Positions 10,201-19,459 of a stretch of 64,000 nucleotides of DNA are shown here, one piece after another. Positions within the stretch are counted from its first letter, which is position 1. The number at the start of each line of letters is the position of its first letter. The notes under the pieces were generated by a model. That model worked only from the letters and a program-made list of their open reading frames with translations. It had not been told where the DNA came from and made no database searches. The stretch comes from Cytophagales bacterium CG12_big_fil_rev_8_21_14_0_65_40_12 (lineage in GTDB: Bacteria; Bacteroidota; Bacteroidia; Cytophagales; Cyclobacteriaceae). The position numbers were made by a program, and so were the translations under genes. The stretch is from positions 1 to 64,000 of the forward strand of contig PCUU01000075.1 of NCBI GenBank assembly GCA_002786855.1. Direction: 5' to 3'.

Positions 10201-12924
10201 GCAACTAGTACGGAGATCAATATAAACGGTAGGGATTTCGCTAACATCAGTTTCTTTGGACCAAGTAATCCTGCTACTATTATCACAGCATCTAATGTCG
10301 CTTATTTTCTGGGAAATTGGAATCTTCCTAATTCTGCTGGAAATGTCACCAATCCTTACAATGGGCAGATTTCAGAAGTCATATCATTTTCCGCTAGACC
10401 AGACGATACCGATGAGCATAGTAGGATTCAGTCCTATTTGGCTATTAAATATGGTATAACTTTAAATCAGACCTCAGCTCAAAACTATCTGAACTCAGCA
10501 AGTACTGTAATTTGGAATGCAACTGATAATGCGTCTTACGATGACGACATTGCAGGCATAGGGCGTGATGATGGTTCTTGTTTAGTACAAAAGCAATCCA
10601 AGAGTGTTAATTCAGACGCTATTGTTACCATTGGCTTAGGTACGATTGCGGCTAACAACGTAGCCAACCCCAATTCATTCTCTGCCACACCTTCGTTTAT
10701 GGTTTGGGGAAATGACAATGCAACAAGAGAGCAAGCCAATGCCGTAAATGCCGTAAACGATGTTACACCAGACGTGCCTACAGGTGTTACGGAAAGGATG
10801 AGAAGAGTTTGGAGAGTGGACGAAACTGGAACAGTTGGAAATACTTCGGTTTCATTTGATTTGACTGGCCTGGGTTATTCAAGTTCGGCCAACGACTTTA
10901 GATTGATTGTTTCGACTTCCCCTACTATGAGTACTGGTACAGTAATCGCTGGGGGCACATTCAATGGAAATGTAATTACCTTCAATAATGTGAACTTTGC
11001 TGATGGAGACTATTTCACCCTTGGCACCCAAATTGAAATCTGTGGGCCTGGTGGAGTAACAAGTGGTTTAGTACTGTGGCTAAAAGCTAATGATGGGCCA
11101 GATGTATCGACTGATGAAGCGGATCTTACCACTTGGACAGATAAGAGCACAGCCAACAATGATGCAGCCCGTGGTTTCACAAGCAGTCCGGGAGCCTCCC
11201 CTGTCTACCCAAAGGTGAAAACCAACATCTTTAATTTCAATCCGATTATAAGATTTTTTGATCCAGGCTCTACAAATTTGGTTTATATGGAAACCGATAA
11301 TGGTAATGTGGTTAGCGATGACATGACCATTAGTACAGTGTTTTCTACTACTCAGACAAGCAGTAGTACAATGAATTTTGAAGATGCTCCTGTGTTTGTT
11401 AGTAATGGTGACAATGCTGGAACAGCAGATTTTGGACTCGGTCTGGCAGAAGGGAGAGTTCATTTCAATGCTAATGACAATTCTCAACTTACTCTTCGCA
11501 GTACAAATACATATAACAATGGTAGGCCGCATATTGCAACTGGGACGCGCGTTAAGGCCGCATCAGGTGCGATGAACCTATTTGTAGATTCTGAAAATGT
11601 TGATAACGGAAATTTGTCGGACAATGTCAGCCTAAGTGGTGGCACTTCATTGGCCATTGGCAATAACGATGATGCCACTATTAATTCGCAACTTCAAGGA
11701 GATATCGCAGCAGTATCTGCCTATAATAGAGTTTTAACCAACACTGAAAGACAAAGGGTTGAGTCCTATTTTGCCATAAAATATGGTATCACGCGTGCTG
11801 GGGATTCAGGAGAAGAAAATTACCTTGCTGCAGATGCTGGTAGTGTTTGGACATGGGCAGAACAACCAACTTACAATTTTAAAATTGCTGGAATTGGTAG
11901 AGATGACGCCTCATGTTTATTGCAGAATAAATCAAGAAGTTCAAGTGTCAATTCTATAGTTACAATGGAAATTGCGAGCTCCATCGATACTGATGATTCA
12001 TTTTTGATCTGGGGTAGCGAGAATAAGGCTTTGGAGGCTACAGAGGCACAAGGCAATACCGAATTCAATAAATCTCAAGTTCAAAGTAGATTCTTTAGGG
12101 AATGGTATGTTCAGGAAACAGGTAGTGTTGGCGAGGTAGATTTAACATTTGACCTTTCTACTACATCGGGCCCTTCTGGAGTCGGGACAAACAACCTCAA
12201 TCAACTAAGATTGATGAGAGATGCAGACGGTGACTTTACAAGCGGGGTCACTTTGGTAGAACCAACTTCCATTGATGCGATCAATAAAATTGTAACCTTT
12301 AGAGTCAATTTAGTGGACACCGAATTTTTTACTTTGGGCTCAACCGAAAAGTACGCACTCCCGGTTACATTGATTTCTTTTGATGCCAAGCCTAAAGCCA
12401 ATAAATCTGTAGAGCTTAAATGGTCAACGGCAAGCGAAATCGGTAATGCCTTCTTTACCATAGAAAGAAGTTTGAACGGTAGAGAATTTACCCCAATTGC
12501 CAATATTCAGGGTTCTGGAGACAGCGATGATATTATCCATTATTCTTTCGAGGATTTGTTCCCTCGCAATGGTACGAGCTACTATAGATTGAGGCAAAAT
12601 GATTTCAATGGAGAATTTGAGTATTCAGAAGTGAAGCGTGTGGTCATTTCTGCTGATGAGGCCAGTACTACTTTCAATGTTTATCCAAACCCAGTTAAAA
12701 ATGGAGAACGATTGAACTTGGCTTATTCGGTTTCGACTACCCAAGAAATCGAAATCCAAATTGTATCGGCTTCGGGCATTTTAATTGACAGGTCTAGAAA
12801 AATTATTCAGGTCGAAGAAAAGTCAGTTGTTTTGGATGCTTCGAAATTGAAGAAAGGGCTGAATATGATTAGAATTGTTGATGGAGATGGGAACATCGTC
12901 ACCTTTAAAGTGATCAGTCAATAA
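7285..12924 (+). CDS. Giant T9SS-exported modular surface protein (paralog 2, three modules)
   Basis: This is a 1879-residue paralog of the preceding giant protein, with the same N-terminal region ('GYDNILVN', 'ERGGND'), the same LamG-like linkers and the same module. There are only three 'KYGIT' and three 'AGIGRDD' motifs. The length difference of ~430 residues is close to one module. The C-terminus carries 'VYPNPVKNGE', a type A T9SS sorting domain, preceded by the usual 'LPVTLISFDAK' presorting region. I chose the ATG at 7285 because it gives a compact signal peptide ending in 'HSYAQ' and has a purine-rich stretch just upstream. An in-frame TTG at 7264 would add seven residues. The 280-base gap before it shows no gene. 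The biochemical role is unknown; adhesion or carbohydrate binding is a guess from LamG-like folds. Confidence 0.88.
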   Translation: MQLWRNILKATRCSLVVVLMLVAFHSYAQIPISSITDESPLPASSLTTQLGINAAPDALNGVQPNQPYDIAYGTGDNLKIASYTAASIVYDNFVLPDILLIRRTDNQPFVNIWYTLNRLDNMVLEIDLDADEVSNADDIYQSGVLNAGYDNILVNDDDEGENTIQAQVERLDVIWYGGIVTCSPSTAVFPIIERGGNDQIKIAAITALDVNGDPSAYGTMVDIENSDWPDPTNAGINGGRSFDDFLILRRQAAASVPIPLINIGVLAGQSAQSLQGVAVPFSTLGVAANQIIYGFSLFAFDTNATDHTLTDISTFPTDTKASDSGLDLVAGLSAGVSSDDCLTPANGPGGYKAALAAWLKANVGVTTATHDARVTDWQDQWIGNHDATSSGTVRPIFKLDESLTKTINFNPSVEFAGTKSMTIANNNSFNTFTSYTRKGLNLAFRTDTTDVTTRQVVYEQGGATRGINVYLRGGNLHLSVWNRNSDGAGSPWNNGTNVSTVSTAVTANTEYIVTLDFNGSSSSAGTVTGYLNGQSFGSLSSAGLLYADTDGIEFGASDGTSQFDDGSNAGTNSFQGEISEFIYCNEPGSFPLTQRNRIESYLALKYGITLNQSTPINYVNSAGTIIFNTTISASIGGYLEYNKDIAGIGRDDNSIFEQRKSKSENTGSVVTIDKGGAFGINNTWLIWGNDGGLLDDDETTDRPTIVDRRIQRVWRAAETGDSGPNTVSFDISGMTFNGGTPSAADFSLLIAGSASGGTFTAAEIKTGATLNGNILTFTGVDLSNGQYFTLGTGFISCAPGNVTAGLSMWLRADNGPNASTDGVDVSLWSDFAGSNNATGVTNLPNYQATAVNFNPALNFDETNTETLSGTAGFYTHAYYIVARPQNNINTASAPDVILGFDTPSGSTSPSATNNLGGFALGNATSLLTNEIFSHGVGASNPVRYRRGATQANYGTSIAAGDAFLFGVRNNSGATSTEININGRDFANISFFGPSNPATIITASNVAYFLGNWNLPNSAGNVTNPYNGQISEVISFSARPDDTDEHSRIQSYLAIKYGITLNQTSAQNYLNSASTVIWNATDNASYDDDIAGIGRDDGSCLVQKQSKSVNSDAIVTIGLGTIAANNVANPNSFSATPSFMVWGNDNATREQANAVNAVNDVTPDVPTGVTERMRRVWRVDETGTVGNTSVSFDLTGLGYSSSANDFRLIVSTSPTMSTGTVIAGGTFNGNVITFNNVNFADGDYFTLGTQIEICGPGGVTSGLVLWLKANDGPDVSTDEADLTTWTDKSTANNDAARGFTSSPGASPVYPKVKTNIFNFNPIIRFFDPGSTNLVYMETDNGNVVSDDMTISTVFSTTQTSSSTMNFEDAPVFVSNGDNAGTADFGLGLAEGRVHFNANDNSQLTLRSTNTYNNGRPHIATGTRVKAASGAMNLFVDSENVDNGNLSDNVSLSGGTSLAIGNNDDATINSQLQGDIAAVSAYNRVLTNTERQRVESYFAIKYGITRAGDSGEENYLAADAGSVWTWAEQPTYNFKIAGIGRDDASCLLQNKSRSSSVNSIVTMEIASSIDTDDSFLIWGSENKALEATEAQGNTEFNKSQVQSRFFREWYVQETGSVGEVDLTFDLSTTSGPSGVGTNNLNQLRLMRDADGDFTSGVTLVEPTSIDAINKIVTFRVNLVDTEFFTLGSTEKYALPVTLISFDAKPKANKSVELKWSTASEIGNAFFTIERSLNGREFTPIANIQGSGDSDDIIHYSFEDLFPRNGTSYYRLRQNDFNGEFEYSEVKRVVISADEASTTFNVYPNPVKNGERLNLAYSVSTTQEIEIQIVSASGILIDRSRKIIQVEEKSVVLDASKLKKGLNMIRIVDGDGNIVTFKVISQ

Positions 12925-12936
12925 ATCGAAAACTAG

Positions 12937-13716
12937 CTAAGCGTAGTAGTCGATAATGTGCTGCGAAATGATTCTGTAAATTTCAGCAATTTCCTCACTT
13001 TTGGATAAAGCCTCGTAGTGCTTGTCAAGCGTTTCAAAATCACCTCGTTTTGCTGGTCCAGTTTGAGCGTTTTCAGGCCCTATTTGTAGTGATTTACTTA
13101 AAGTCTCTTCGATTAAAGGAGCCAGTAAATTAAAGTCCATACCTTTATTGCTCATGATTTCTTTAGAAATTGTGAACATGTGGTTAGCAAAATTACATGC
13201 GAATACAGCTGCCAAATGAATGTTTTTTCGAGCTTGGCTATTCATTACCAGTGTTTTGGTGCTAACTGAACTTCCAAGCCTGAGTAGTATCGATTCCGTA
13301 AAGTCATTATCACCCTCAATACCAATGGGCAGCTCGTCAAAGTTTACTTTTTTACCCTTGCTGAATGTTTGAATGGGATAAAATACTCCTATGTTCTTGG
13401 TTTGAGCATATCCTAAAGCACTCATGCTTACCGATCCTGAAGTATGGGCCAATACAGCGTCCTGCGGCAATGTTAGTGCGGAAGCAACTTCTTCTATTGC
13501 ATCATCCGAGATGGCCAAGATGAAAATTTGTGCGGTGCTTTTCCTGAAATCCAATGAATTCGTGGCAGATGCATTGAAAAAGTCAGTTGTAAAGTGCTTT
13601 GCCTTGATGATGTCACGGCTGTAAACCTCTGTGATAATATGGCCAGCATTTTCAAATGTTCGCGCCAAGTGCCAAGCTACATTACCCGTTCCTATAATGG
13701 CTATTCTAGCGGTCAT
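12937..13716 (-). CDS. Rossmann-fold DUF2520 protein (putative NAD(P)-dependent oxidoreductase)
   Basis: This 259-residue cytoplasmic protein starts with a beta-alpha-beta nucleotide-binding segment containing 'GTGNVA' (residues 9-14). It continues with 'ILAISDDAIEEV', as in the NADP-oxidoreductase-like half of the family. The C-terminal half (about 125-255) is the all-helical DUF2520 domain, including 'FACNFANH'. The architecture resembles ProC and ketopantoate reductases, but the substrate is not known for the family. It ends 12 bases from the convergent stop of the giant surface protein gene. It lies 8 bases downstream of the OmpA-family gene on the same strand, so co-transcription is likely. 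Confidence 0.85.
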   Translation of the reverse strand: MTARIAIIGTGNVAWHLARTFENAGHIITEVYSRDIIKAKHFTTDFFNASATNSLDFRKSTAQIFILAISDDAIEEVASALTLPQDAVLAHTSGSVSMSALGYAQTKNIGVFYPIQTFSKGKKVNFDELPIGIEGDNDFTESILLRLGSSVSTKTLVMNSQARKNIHLAAVFACNFANHMFTISKEIMSNKGMDFNLLAPLIEETLSKSLQIGPENAQTGPAKRGDFETLDKHYEALSKSEEIAEIYRIISQHIIDYYA

Positions 13717-13724
13717 AAAGGATC

Positions 13725-15713
13725 TTAGTTGTCATTATTTTCTACGGCTTCTCTATAAATTTCAAATTCAACCCTGCGGTTAAGGGCCCTGTCTTCTTCT
13801 GTTTTTTCGTCAGCAATAATTGGCTTGTTGCTTCCATACCCAATGGCATTGATTCTTAATGGGTCAACTCCTTTATCGACAATCCATGTTTTTATGGCAT
13901 CGGCTCTTCGCTGAGATAATGTCAAATTCAACAAGGCATCGCCACTTGAGTCGGTATGGCCAGATACGTTGAGTTTGAAGGAAGGATGGTCAATTAGAAA
14001 ATCCAAAACCTTATCGAGGTCGCTTTCCATACTCGGTAGAATGCTCCATTTACCATTTTCAAATTCCAAAGAAGCAAACTCTATTTTGCTAGCAACCCTC
14101 TCAATAATGCCTTCATATTCAGTTTCACCATCAAGGAAGAACATTTTTTCCAACCTAAAAAAGTCATCACCTTGGATGACCACTAGGTAGTTTCTTTGGT
14201 TAATTAAGTCGAATTCAAAAGTGCCGTCATCTCGGGCAAACTTAGGGGCAACTTCAACCCCCTCGTCCAAATCAATAATTGATACCACAACATTTTGCGG
14301 TAATTTCCCGGTCACGGTTTGAATTCGCCCCGAAAACCGCGTATTGGCCAAGGGCTGCCCTTCCATAGGAAGCGGAAACGAGTATAGATCAAGGTTTCTC
14401 ATTTGCTCAGTTTCTGAACGTGCATAGAAAATATCACGCGAGGCTTTGTCAATAGAGAAGTAAAATTCAGTACCTACGCCATTTACCAATGGGCCAATAT
14501 TGATAGGCTCTGAAAAGTTGACCCCAAAATTATAGCTTTTGTAAATATCATAATCTCCGAAATTCAGAAGGTGACCATTGCTACTAAAATAGAGCACATT
14601 ATGGTCGGGGTGATAAAAAGGGCTGACCTCGTTTTGACGTGTGTTCACGATAGGGCCTAAGTTTTTGGGTGGCCCCCAAATGTCTCTCGGGCTTTTGGCG
14701 CTGTAGTAGAGATCGGCCAAACCAAATCCTCCTTGCCTGTCGCTAGAAAAGTAGAGGGTATCTTCATTTGGAGACAAGGTTGGATGCGAATCCCAGCCTT
14801 TTGAGTTAATAAAGTTGCCCATATTTTTCGGTTCTGACCAAGCTGTATCGCCTTGATAAACAGAAGTATAAAGGTCGCAATTGCCGTAGCCATCTGGAGC
14901 GCCACAACGAGAGAAAAAAATGGTCTTTCCATCTTTGGTAAGTGTTGCAGAGCCCTCGTTATATTTGCTGTTGATGGCATCAAAGGGTTTGGCTTCACCC
15001 CATCCTTCTTCGAGGTAATCCGCAAAAAAGATGTCTTCATTACTGATCACTTTGATCCCTTCATTATGTGAATTTCGTTTCGAAGTAAACAGCAATACCT
15101 TATCCTCACGTGCCACATTTGGAGCATAATCTTCCATCATAGAATTGATTTTTTTGCCCATAGTTGTTAACACACCTCGGGGTGGAATCAAGGTATCCAC
15201 CTGTCTTCGGAATTCGACTAAATCATAATAGTAATCAAGCGGTACGTAGTTCTGAATTCGGTTGGGATTAATAGAGTCATATCGCGATAGAATCTCTTCT
15301 ATTGGCAGTCCTGTTCGATGATGTTTCAACACCATACTATAGAGTGGCCTTGCCTGGTCTACAGTTCCAAAAACTTCAATGAGCTTTGCTAACCGCCATA
15401 AATAGTAAGTTTGGTAAGCGAAATTTTGAATACCAAAATTGGAAACATAGTCCTGAAGCACCGGGTACAATTCTTTCCATTTTCCTGCTTTTTCCAGCTC
15501 ATCGATTTTCTTAAGTTGTTTGGGATTAGAGTAGAGCGAAAGCTTATTGATGTTTTTAAAAACGATCTCGGTGATTTCAATCGTTACAGAATCAGTGTTA
15601 AGTTCTAAAATCTCGGATTTTTGTTGCTCTTTCTTTTTTTTGAAAAATTGCCCTTTCACTGTAAGGCTACAGCTAAAAAGAAGGACCGATATGTAGAGCA
15701 ACGGTCTTGTCAT
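13725..15713 (-). CDS. OmpA-family outer membrane protein with PD40 propeller repeats
   Basis: This 662-residue protein has a signal peptide (residues 1-21, ending 'TVKGQ'). A helical TPR-like region follows (about 55-190). Next come WD40-like PD40 repeats (about 200-430), with phrases such as 'DGKTIFFSRCG', 'SPNEDTLYFSSDRQGG' and 'VLYFSSNG'. A short carboxypeptidase-regulatory-like segment precedes a C-terminal OmpA peptidoglycan-binding domain containing 'GHTDSSGDALLN' and 'LSQRRADAIKTWI'. This TPR-PD40-OmpA order is common in Bacteroidota, and some relatives (PorE) serve T9SS. PorQ and T9SS cargo lie nearby, but this does not prove such a role. The protein should tie the outer membrane to peptidoglycan. 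Confidence 0.88.
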   Translation of the reverse strand: MTRPLLYISVLLFSCSLTVKGQFFKKKKEQQKSEILELNTDSVTIEITEIVFKNINKLSLYSNPKQLKKIDELEKAGKWKELYPVLQDYVSNFGIQNFAYQTYYLWRLAKLIEVFGTVDQARPLYSMVLKHHRTGLPIEEILSRYDSINPNRIQNYVPLDYYYDLVEFRRQVDTLIPPRGVLTTMGKKINSMMEDYAPNVAREDKVLLFTSKRNSHNEGIKVISNEDIFFADYLEEGWGEAKPFDAINSKYNEGSATLTKDGKTIFFSRCGAPDGYGNCDLYTSVYQGDTAWSEPKNMGNFINSKGWDSHPTLSPNEDTLYFSSDRQGGFGLADLYYSAKSPRDIWGPPKNLGPIVNTRQNEVSPFYHPDHNVLYFSSNGHLLNFGDYDIYKSYNFGVNFSEPINIGPLVNGVGTEFYFSIDKASRDIFYARSETEQMRNLDLYSFPLPMEGQPLANTRFSGRIQTVTGKLPQNVVVSIIDLDEGVEVAPKFARDDGTFEFDLINQRNYLVVIQGDDFFRLEKMFFLDGETEYEGIIERVASKIEFASLEFENGKWSILPSMESDLDKVLDFLIDHPSFKLNVSGHTDSSGDALLNLTLSQRRADAIKTWIVDKGVDPLRINAIGYGSNKPIIADEKTEEDRALNRRVEFEIYREAVENNDN

Positions 15714-15780
15714 GGAGTACTCTTAAATAGGTGTTGCGGTGAAAGATTTATGAAATTACACGTTTTTCACCACAATAAAA

Positions 15781-15817
15781 AAACTGTTCATGACAGTTTG
15801 CCGTTTGGCACACGGCT
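15781..15817. promoter_or_regulatory. Two short inverted repeats in the divergent promoter region upstream of lon
   Basis: AAACTGT and ACAGTTT (15781-15787 and 15793-15799) form a perfect 7-base inverted repeat with a 5-base spacer. A GCCGT/ACGGC repeat follows at once. They lie about 60-100 bases before the lon ATG and in the divergent gap with the OmpA-family gene. A binding site for a stress regulator is an inference; the HrcA CIRCE sequence is not present. Confidence 0.3.
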
Positions 15818-15877
15818 TGCAATTTAGGTGCAGCACATTTATTTTACGATCAAACGTGTCATTCTGGCACTAGCAAT

Positions 15878-18343
15878 ATGAAAATTAACAATCAAATGTT
15901 CGGTTCAATCCTAGCTGGAGATATTGAAGAGGACGAATCTGACGATTTTATTCAGGTAATTGGTGGCGAAGAGGAAGAGGGCATTGATGACGCGGATAAG
16001 CCAGATGAGTTACCAATAATTGCGGTTAGAAATACGGTATTGTTCCCTGGCGTTTTGATTCCAATTACGGTAGGACGTCAAAAGTCCATAAAAGTGGTAA
16101 AAAACGCCTATCGTGGAAATAAAATCGTAGGTGTTCTGGCACAAGAAAATCCCAAGATTGACGACCCCAAACAAAAGGATTTATTCAAAGTGGGCACAGT
16201 CGCCAAGATCGTTAAGATGTTGGTTTTGCCTGATGGAAATACTACGATCATTATTCAAGGTAAGGGCCGTTTCGAGGTAGAAGAGTTTACTTCGGACAGC
16301 CCTTTTATAAAAGCCAAAGTCAAATACCTTAAGGAGAATTTCCCTAAAAAGCCCTCAAAAGAGGTTAAGGCAATCATTCAATCCATTCGGGATGCGGCCA
16401 ACAAAATAATGAGCCTAAATCCTGAGATTCCTAAGGAAGCCCAGGTAGCCTTAGATAATATTGAAAAAACCAGCTTTTTGGTACACTTCCTTTCGAGCAA
16501 TATCAATGCTGAACCTAAGGAAAAGCAGAAGCTATTAGAAATTAACGATGGCGTTGAAAGGGCCACTGCTCTTCTTCAACATATGTTCAAGGAAGTTCAA
16601 CTGCTCGAACTTAAGCACGAAATCCATAGCAAAGTACACTCTGATATAGATCAACAGCAGCGCGATTATTTCTTGCGTCAGCAAATGAAAGTGCTGCAAG
16701 ATGAGCTTGGCGAAGATGGCCCTGAAAGAGAAGTTGAACAGCTAAGAAAAAAGGGAGAAGCTAAAATATGGCCTGATAAAGTAAAAGTACACTTCAACAA
16801 AGAATTGGATAAAATTCTTCGGATGAACCCGATGGCGGCAGAATACCCTATTGCCATGAATTATGCTGAGGTGATGACGGATTTGCCATGGGGTGCCTAT
16901 TCTATTGATGACTTAGACCTTAAAAAGGCCAAAAGAATTTTAGATAAGGACCACTTCGGTTTGGAAAAGGTCAAGGATCGTATTCTTGAATACCTCGCAG
17001 TGCTCAAATTGAAGAACGATTTGAAAGGCCCAATCCTTTGTCTTTACGGCCCTCCCGGAGTTGGTAAAACCTCATTAGGCAAGAGTATTGCAAAGGCGCT
17101 CGGTCGCCAATATGTCAGAATGTCCCTTGGTGGTGTGCATGACGAAGCTGAAATTCGAGGCCATAGAAAAACTTATGTGGGCGCCATGCCGGGTAAGGTG
17201 ATTCAAAACATCAAAAAATCGAAAACTTCAAACCCAGTTTTTGTACTTGACGAGATCGATAAAGTAAATTCTAATTTTAGAGGAGATCCTTCTTCAGCCT
17301 TGTTAGAAGTGCTCGACCCAGAGCAAAATGCTGAGTTCGTAGATAACTTTTTAGAAGTTGAGTATGACCTTTCGAAAGTGCTTTTTGTAGCGACAGCGAA
17401 TTCATTGGATTCAATCCAACCTGCCTTGCGCGATAGAATGGAAATCATCGAAGTTTCTGGCTATACAGTGGAGGAAAAGATTGAAATAGCCAAGAAGCAT
17501 TTGATTCCGAAGCAAAAAGAAGAGCACGGATTGAAAACTGGTGATTTGACTTTTGACGTGAAAACAATTCAAAAGATTGTGGACGAATATACCCGTGAGT
17601 CTGGCGTTCGTAACCTAGAAAGAAAAATTGGATCTGTGGTTCGTAGTGTAGCCAAGTCACTTGCTTTAGAAGAAGAATACAACAAAAAAGTGACGGTGGA
17701 ATTTGTTGAGAAAGTATTGGGAGGCCCAATATTCGATAAGGAAACCTACAACAACAATAAAATCGCTGGTGTAGTCACGGGTTTGGCTTGGACTTCAGTG
17801 GGTGGTGAAATTCTTTTTATTGAATCGAACTTGAGCAGAGGCAAAGGTAAACTGACACTTTCTGGTCAATTGGGTGATGTAATGAAGGAATCGGCTGTGG
17901 CTGCACTTTCTTATTTGAAGTCAGAGGCGCATCGTTTCGGAATTGACTATAGAGTTTTTGATAAATACGATTTGCATATTCACGTTCCGGCTGGCGCAGT
18001 ACCCAAAGATGGCCCTTCAGCGGGCATTACAATGTTGACTGCGATTACCTCGCTTTTCACTCAGCGAAAAGTAAAAGATAAGTTGGCAATGACAGGAGAG
18101 ATTACACTTCGTGGTAGAGTTTTGCCAGTTGGTGGAATTAAAGAGAAAATCTTGGCGGCTCGAAGAGCGGGGATTAAAGAACTTATTCTGAGTAAAAAGA
18201 ATCAAAAGGATATCCTTGAAATTGACGAACGTTATACCAAGGGATTGACCATAAATTATGTTGAAAATGCCGAGGAAGTACTCGAATTGGCATTGTTAAA
18301 ACAGAAAGTAACCGATGCCATTGAATTAGTGGTAGAAGATTAA
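15878..18343 (+). CDS. lon: ATP-dependent protease Lon (endopeptidase La)
   Basis: This 821-residue enzyme degrades misfolded and regulatory proteins in the cytoplasm. It has an acidic N-terminal extension of ~45 residues, the Lon substrate-binding domain (about 46-250), a coiled-coil region and an AAA+ module with Walker A 'GPPGVGKTS' (from residue 391). The C-terminal protease domain has catalytic Ser714 in 'KDGPSAG' and a catalytic Lys (about 757) in '[12 protein letters not shown]'. All key residues are present and the length is normal for LonA. It is divergent from the OmpA-family gene, and the upstream gap carries inverted repeats. A hairpin follows 20 bases after the stop. Confidence 0.98.
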   Translation: MKINNQMFGSILAGDIEEDESDDFIQVIGGEEEEGIDDADKPDELPIIAVRNTVLFPGVLIPITVGRQKSIKVVKNAYRGNKIVGVLAQENPKIDDPKQKDLFKVGTVAKIVKMLVLPDGNTTIIIQGKGRFEVEEFTSDSPFIKAKVKYLKENFPKKPSKEVKAIIQSIRDAANKIMSLNPEIPKEAQVALDNIEKTSFLVHFLSSNINAEPKEKQKLLEINDGVERATALLQHMFKEVQLLELKHEIHSKVHSDIDQQQRDYFLRQQMKVLQDELGEDGPEREVEQLRKKGEAKIWPDKVKVHFNKELDKILRMNPMAAEYPIAMNYAEVMTDLPWGAYSIDDLDLKKAKRILDKDHFGLEKVKDRILEYLAVLKLKNDLKGPILCLYGPPGVGKTSLGKSIAKALGRQYVRMSLGGVHDEAEIRGHRKTYVGAMPGKVIQNIKKSKTSNPVFVLDEIDKVNSNFRGDPSSALLEVLDPEQNAEFVDNFLEVEYDLSKVLFVATANSLDSIQPALRDRMEIIEVSGYTVEEKIEIAKKHLIPKQKEEHGLKTGDLTFDVKTIQKIVDEYTRESGVRNLERKIGSVVRSVAKSLALEEEYNKKVTVEFVEKVLGGPIFDKETYNNNKIAGVVTGLAWTSVGGEILFIESNLSRGKGKLTLSGQLGDVMKESAVAALSYLKSEAHRFGIDYRVFDKYDLHIHVPAGAVPKDGPSAGITMLTAITSLFTQRKVKDKLAMTGEITLRGRVLPVGGIKEKILAARRAGIKELILSKKNQKDILEIDERYTKGLTINYVENAEEVLELALLKQKVTDAIELVVED

Positions 18344-18363
18344 AATTCCATCTATTTTCATGT

Positions 18364-18387
18364 GTCCAACGTTTCAAAATGTTGGAC
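18364..18387 (+). terminator. Hairpin downstream of lon
   Basis: GTCCAAC (18364-18370) pairs with GTTGGAC (18381-18387), and the stem can extend inward. It sits 20 bases after the lon stop and before porQ. There is no long T run, so it may be a weak terminator or an mRNA-stabilising hairpin. Confidence 0.45.
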
Positions 18388-18429
18388 GCATGCATTTTGG
18401 ATGCTTGTCCTGACCTAAATCCCAAATAA

Positions 18430-19458
18430 TTGAAGAGACTTTGTCAGCTTATTTTAATTGTTGGTTTTAGCATACCGCAATTTGCTATCGCTCAATTGGG
18501 CGGACAAAGGGCTTTTGAATTCTTGAATTTACCACCAAATGCGCGCTTGTCTGCTTTGGGCGGAGTCAACATCACTTCAGGTTGGCAAGATCCAGGAGTG
18601 GTGGCATCCAATCCAGCCTTACTTAATTTAGAATGGCAAAACAAGCTAGCGATCAATCGCCTTGGCTATTTTGCCGATATCAGCCAAACTTCTTTAAGCT
18701 TCGCTAGAAACCTTGAAAAGGCAGGTATTTGGGCATTGAATCTTACCTATCTCGATTATGGCACCATTCAAAGCCGTGATGAAAATGGATTCTTGAATGG
18801 TGAGTTTAAAGCAGCAGAATATGCTTTTGGTCTGAGTCATTCCATCGCTTTTGGGCCATTTCAGGCAGGCGGAACTTTGAAAATTGCAGTTTCCGATCTG
18901 GGTGGTTTCAATGCCTCATCTGTCATGATGGATTTGGGCGGTACATTCAAACACCCTGAGAAAGATTTGACGCTAGGCTTAGTCGTCAAAAACCTAGGTG
19001 TCCTGCTTTCAGACTACACAGACGCCAATAACAGCAAGTTGCCATTCGATATTCAACTGGGTACGACTTACAAACCCGAATTTATGCCATTTCGATTTTC
19101 GCTAACCGCTAGAAATCTTACCCGATCTGATGCGGTATTTTTTGACCCAGCGGCTAACACGCTGTTCGGCAATAATGAGAAGCCTGGTTTTGGAGAAGAA
19201 GTTTTCAGGAGATTAGTTTTCGGCACAGAATTGCTCTTTAGCGATAACTTTCAGCTACGTTTGGGCTACAACCATTTGCTTCGACAGGAACTTAAGCAAG
19301 AAGCCGCTTCGGGAGGTGCGGGTTTTTCCTTTGGTTTTATGTTCAAAGTAAAACGATTTGAATTTTCATATGCCCGCGCATTGTACCATGCTGCTGGCGG
19401 AAGCAATACAATACAATTGGTAACCGATTTGAGCGGTATCACAAAAAAGAAAAATTGA
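18430..19458 (+). CDS. porQ: Type IX secretion system accessory protein PorQ
   Basis: This 342-residue outer-membrane beta-barrel protein starts at a TTG codon. The start is supported because it yields a clean signal peptide, 'MKRLCQLILIVG...AIAQ' (about 1-21), and no ATG fits. The N-terminal 'LGGQRAFEFL' and 'LPPNARLSALGG' motifs, and 'DPGVVASNPALL', are typical of PorQ (PorV/PorP-like barrel family). PorQ works with PorU, PorV and PorZ in surface attachment of T9SS cargo, so it functionally matches the giant T9SS substrates upstream. hslU follows one base after its stop, so the two are probably co-transcribed. Confidence 0.9.
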   Translation: MKRLCQLILIVGFSIPQFAIAQLGGQRAFEFLNLPPNARLSALGGVNITSGWQDPGVVASNPALLNLEWQNKLAINRLGYFADISQTSLSFARNLEKAGIWALNLTYLDYGTIQSRDENGFLNGEFKAAEYAFGLSHSIAFGPFQAGGTLKIAVSDLGGFNASSVMMDLGGTFKHPEKDLTLGLVVKNLGVLLSDYTDANNSKLPFDIQLGTTYKPEFMPFRFSLTARNLTRSDAVFFDPAANTLFGNNEKPGFGEEVFRRLVFGTELLFSDNFQLRLGYNHLLRQELKQEAASGGAGFSFGFMFKVKRFEFSYARALYHAAGGSNTIQLVTDLSGITKKKN

Positions 19459-19459
19459 T

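Noticed and set aside
36-12924. Internal repeats of the giant genes as a CRISPR-like or DNA repeat array
   Set aside because: The repeats are ~1.3 kb protein modules with diverged DNA, not short identical repeats with spacers. No cas gene is present.
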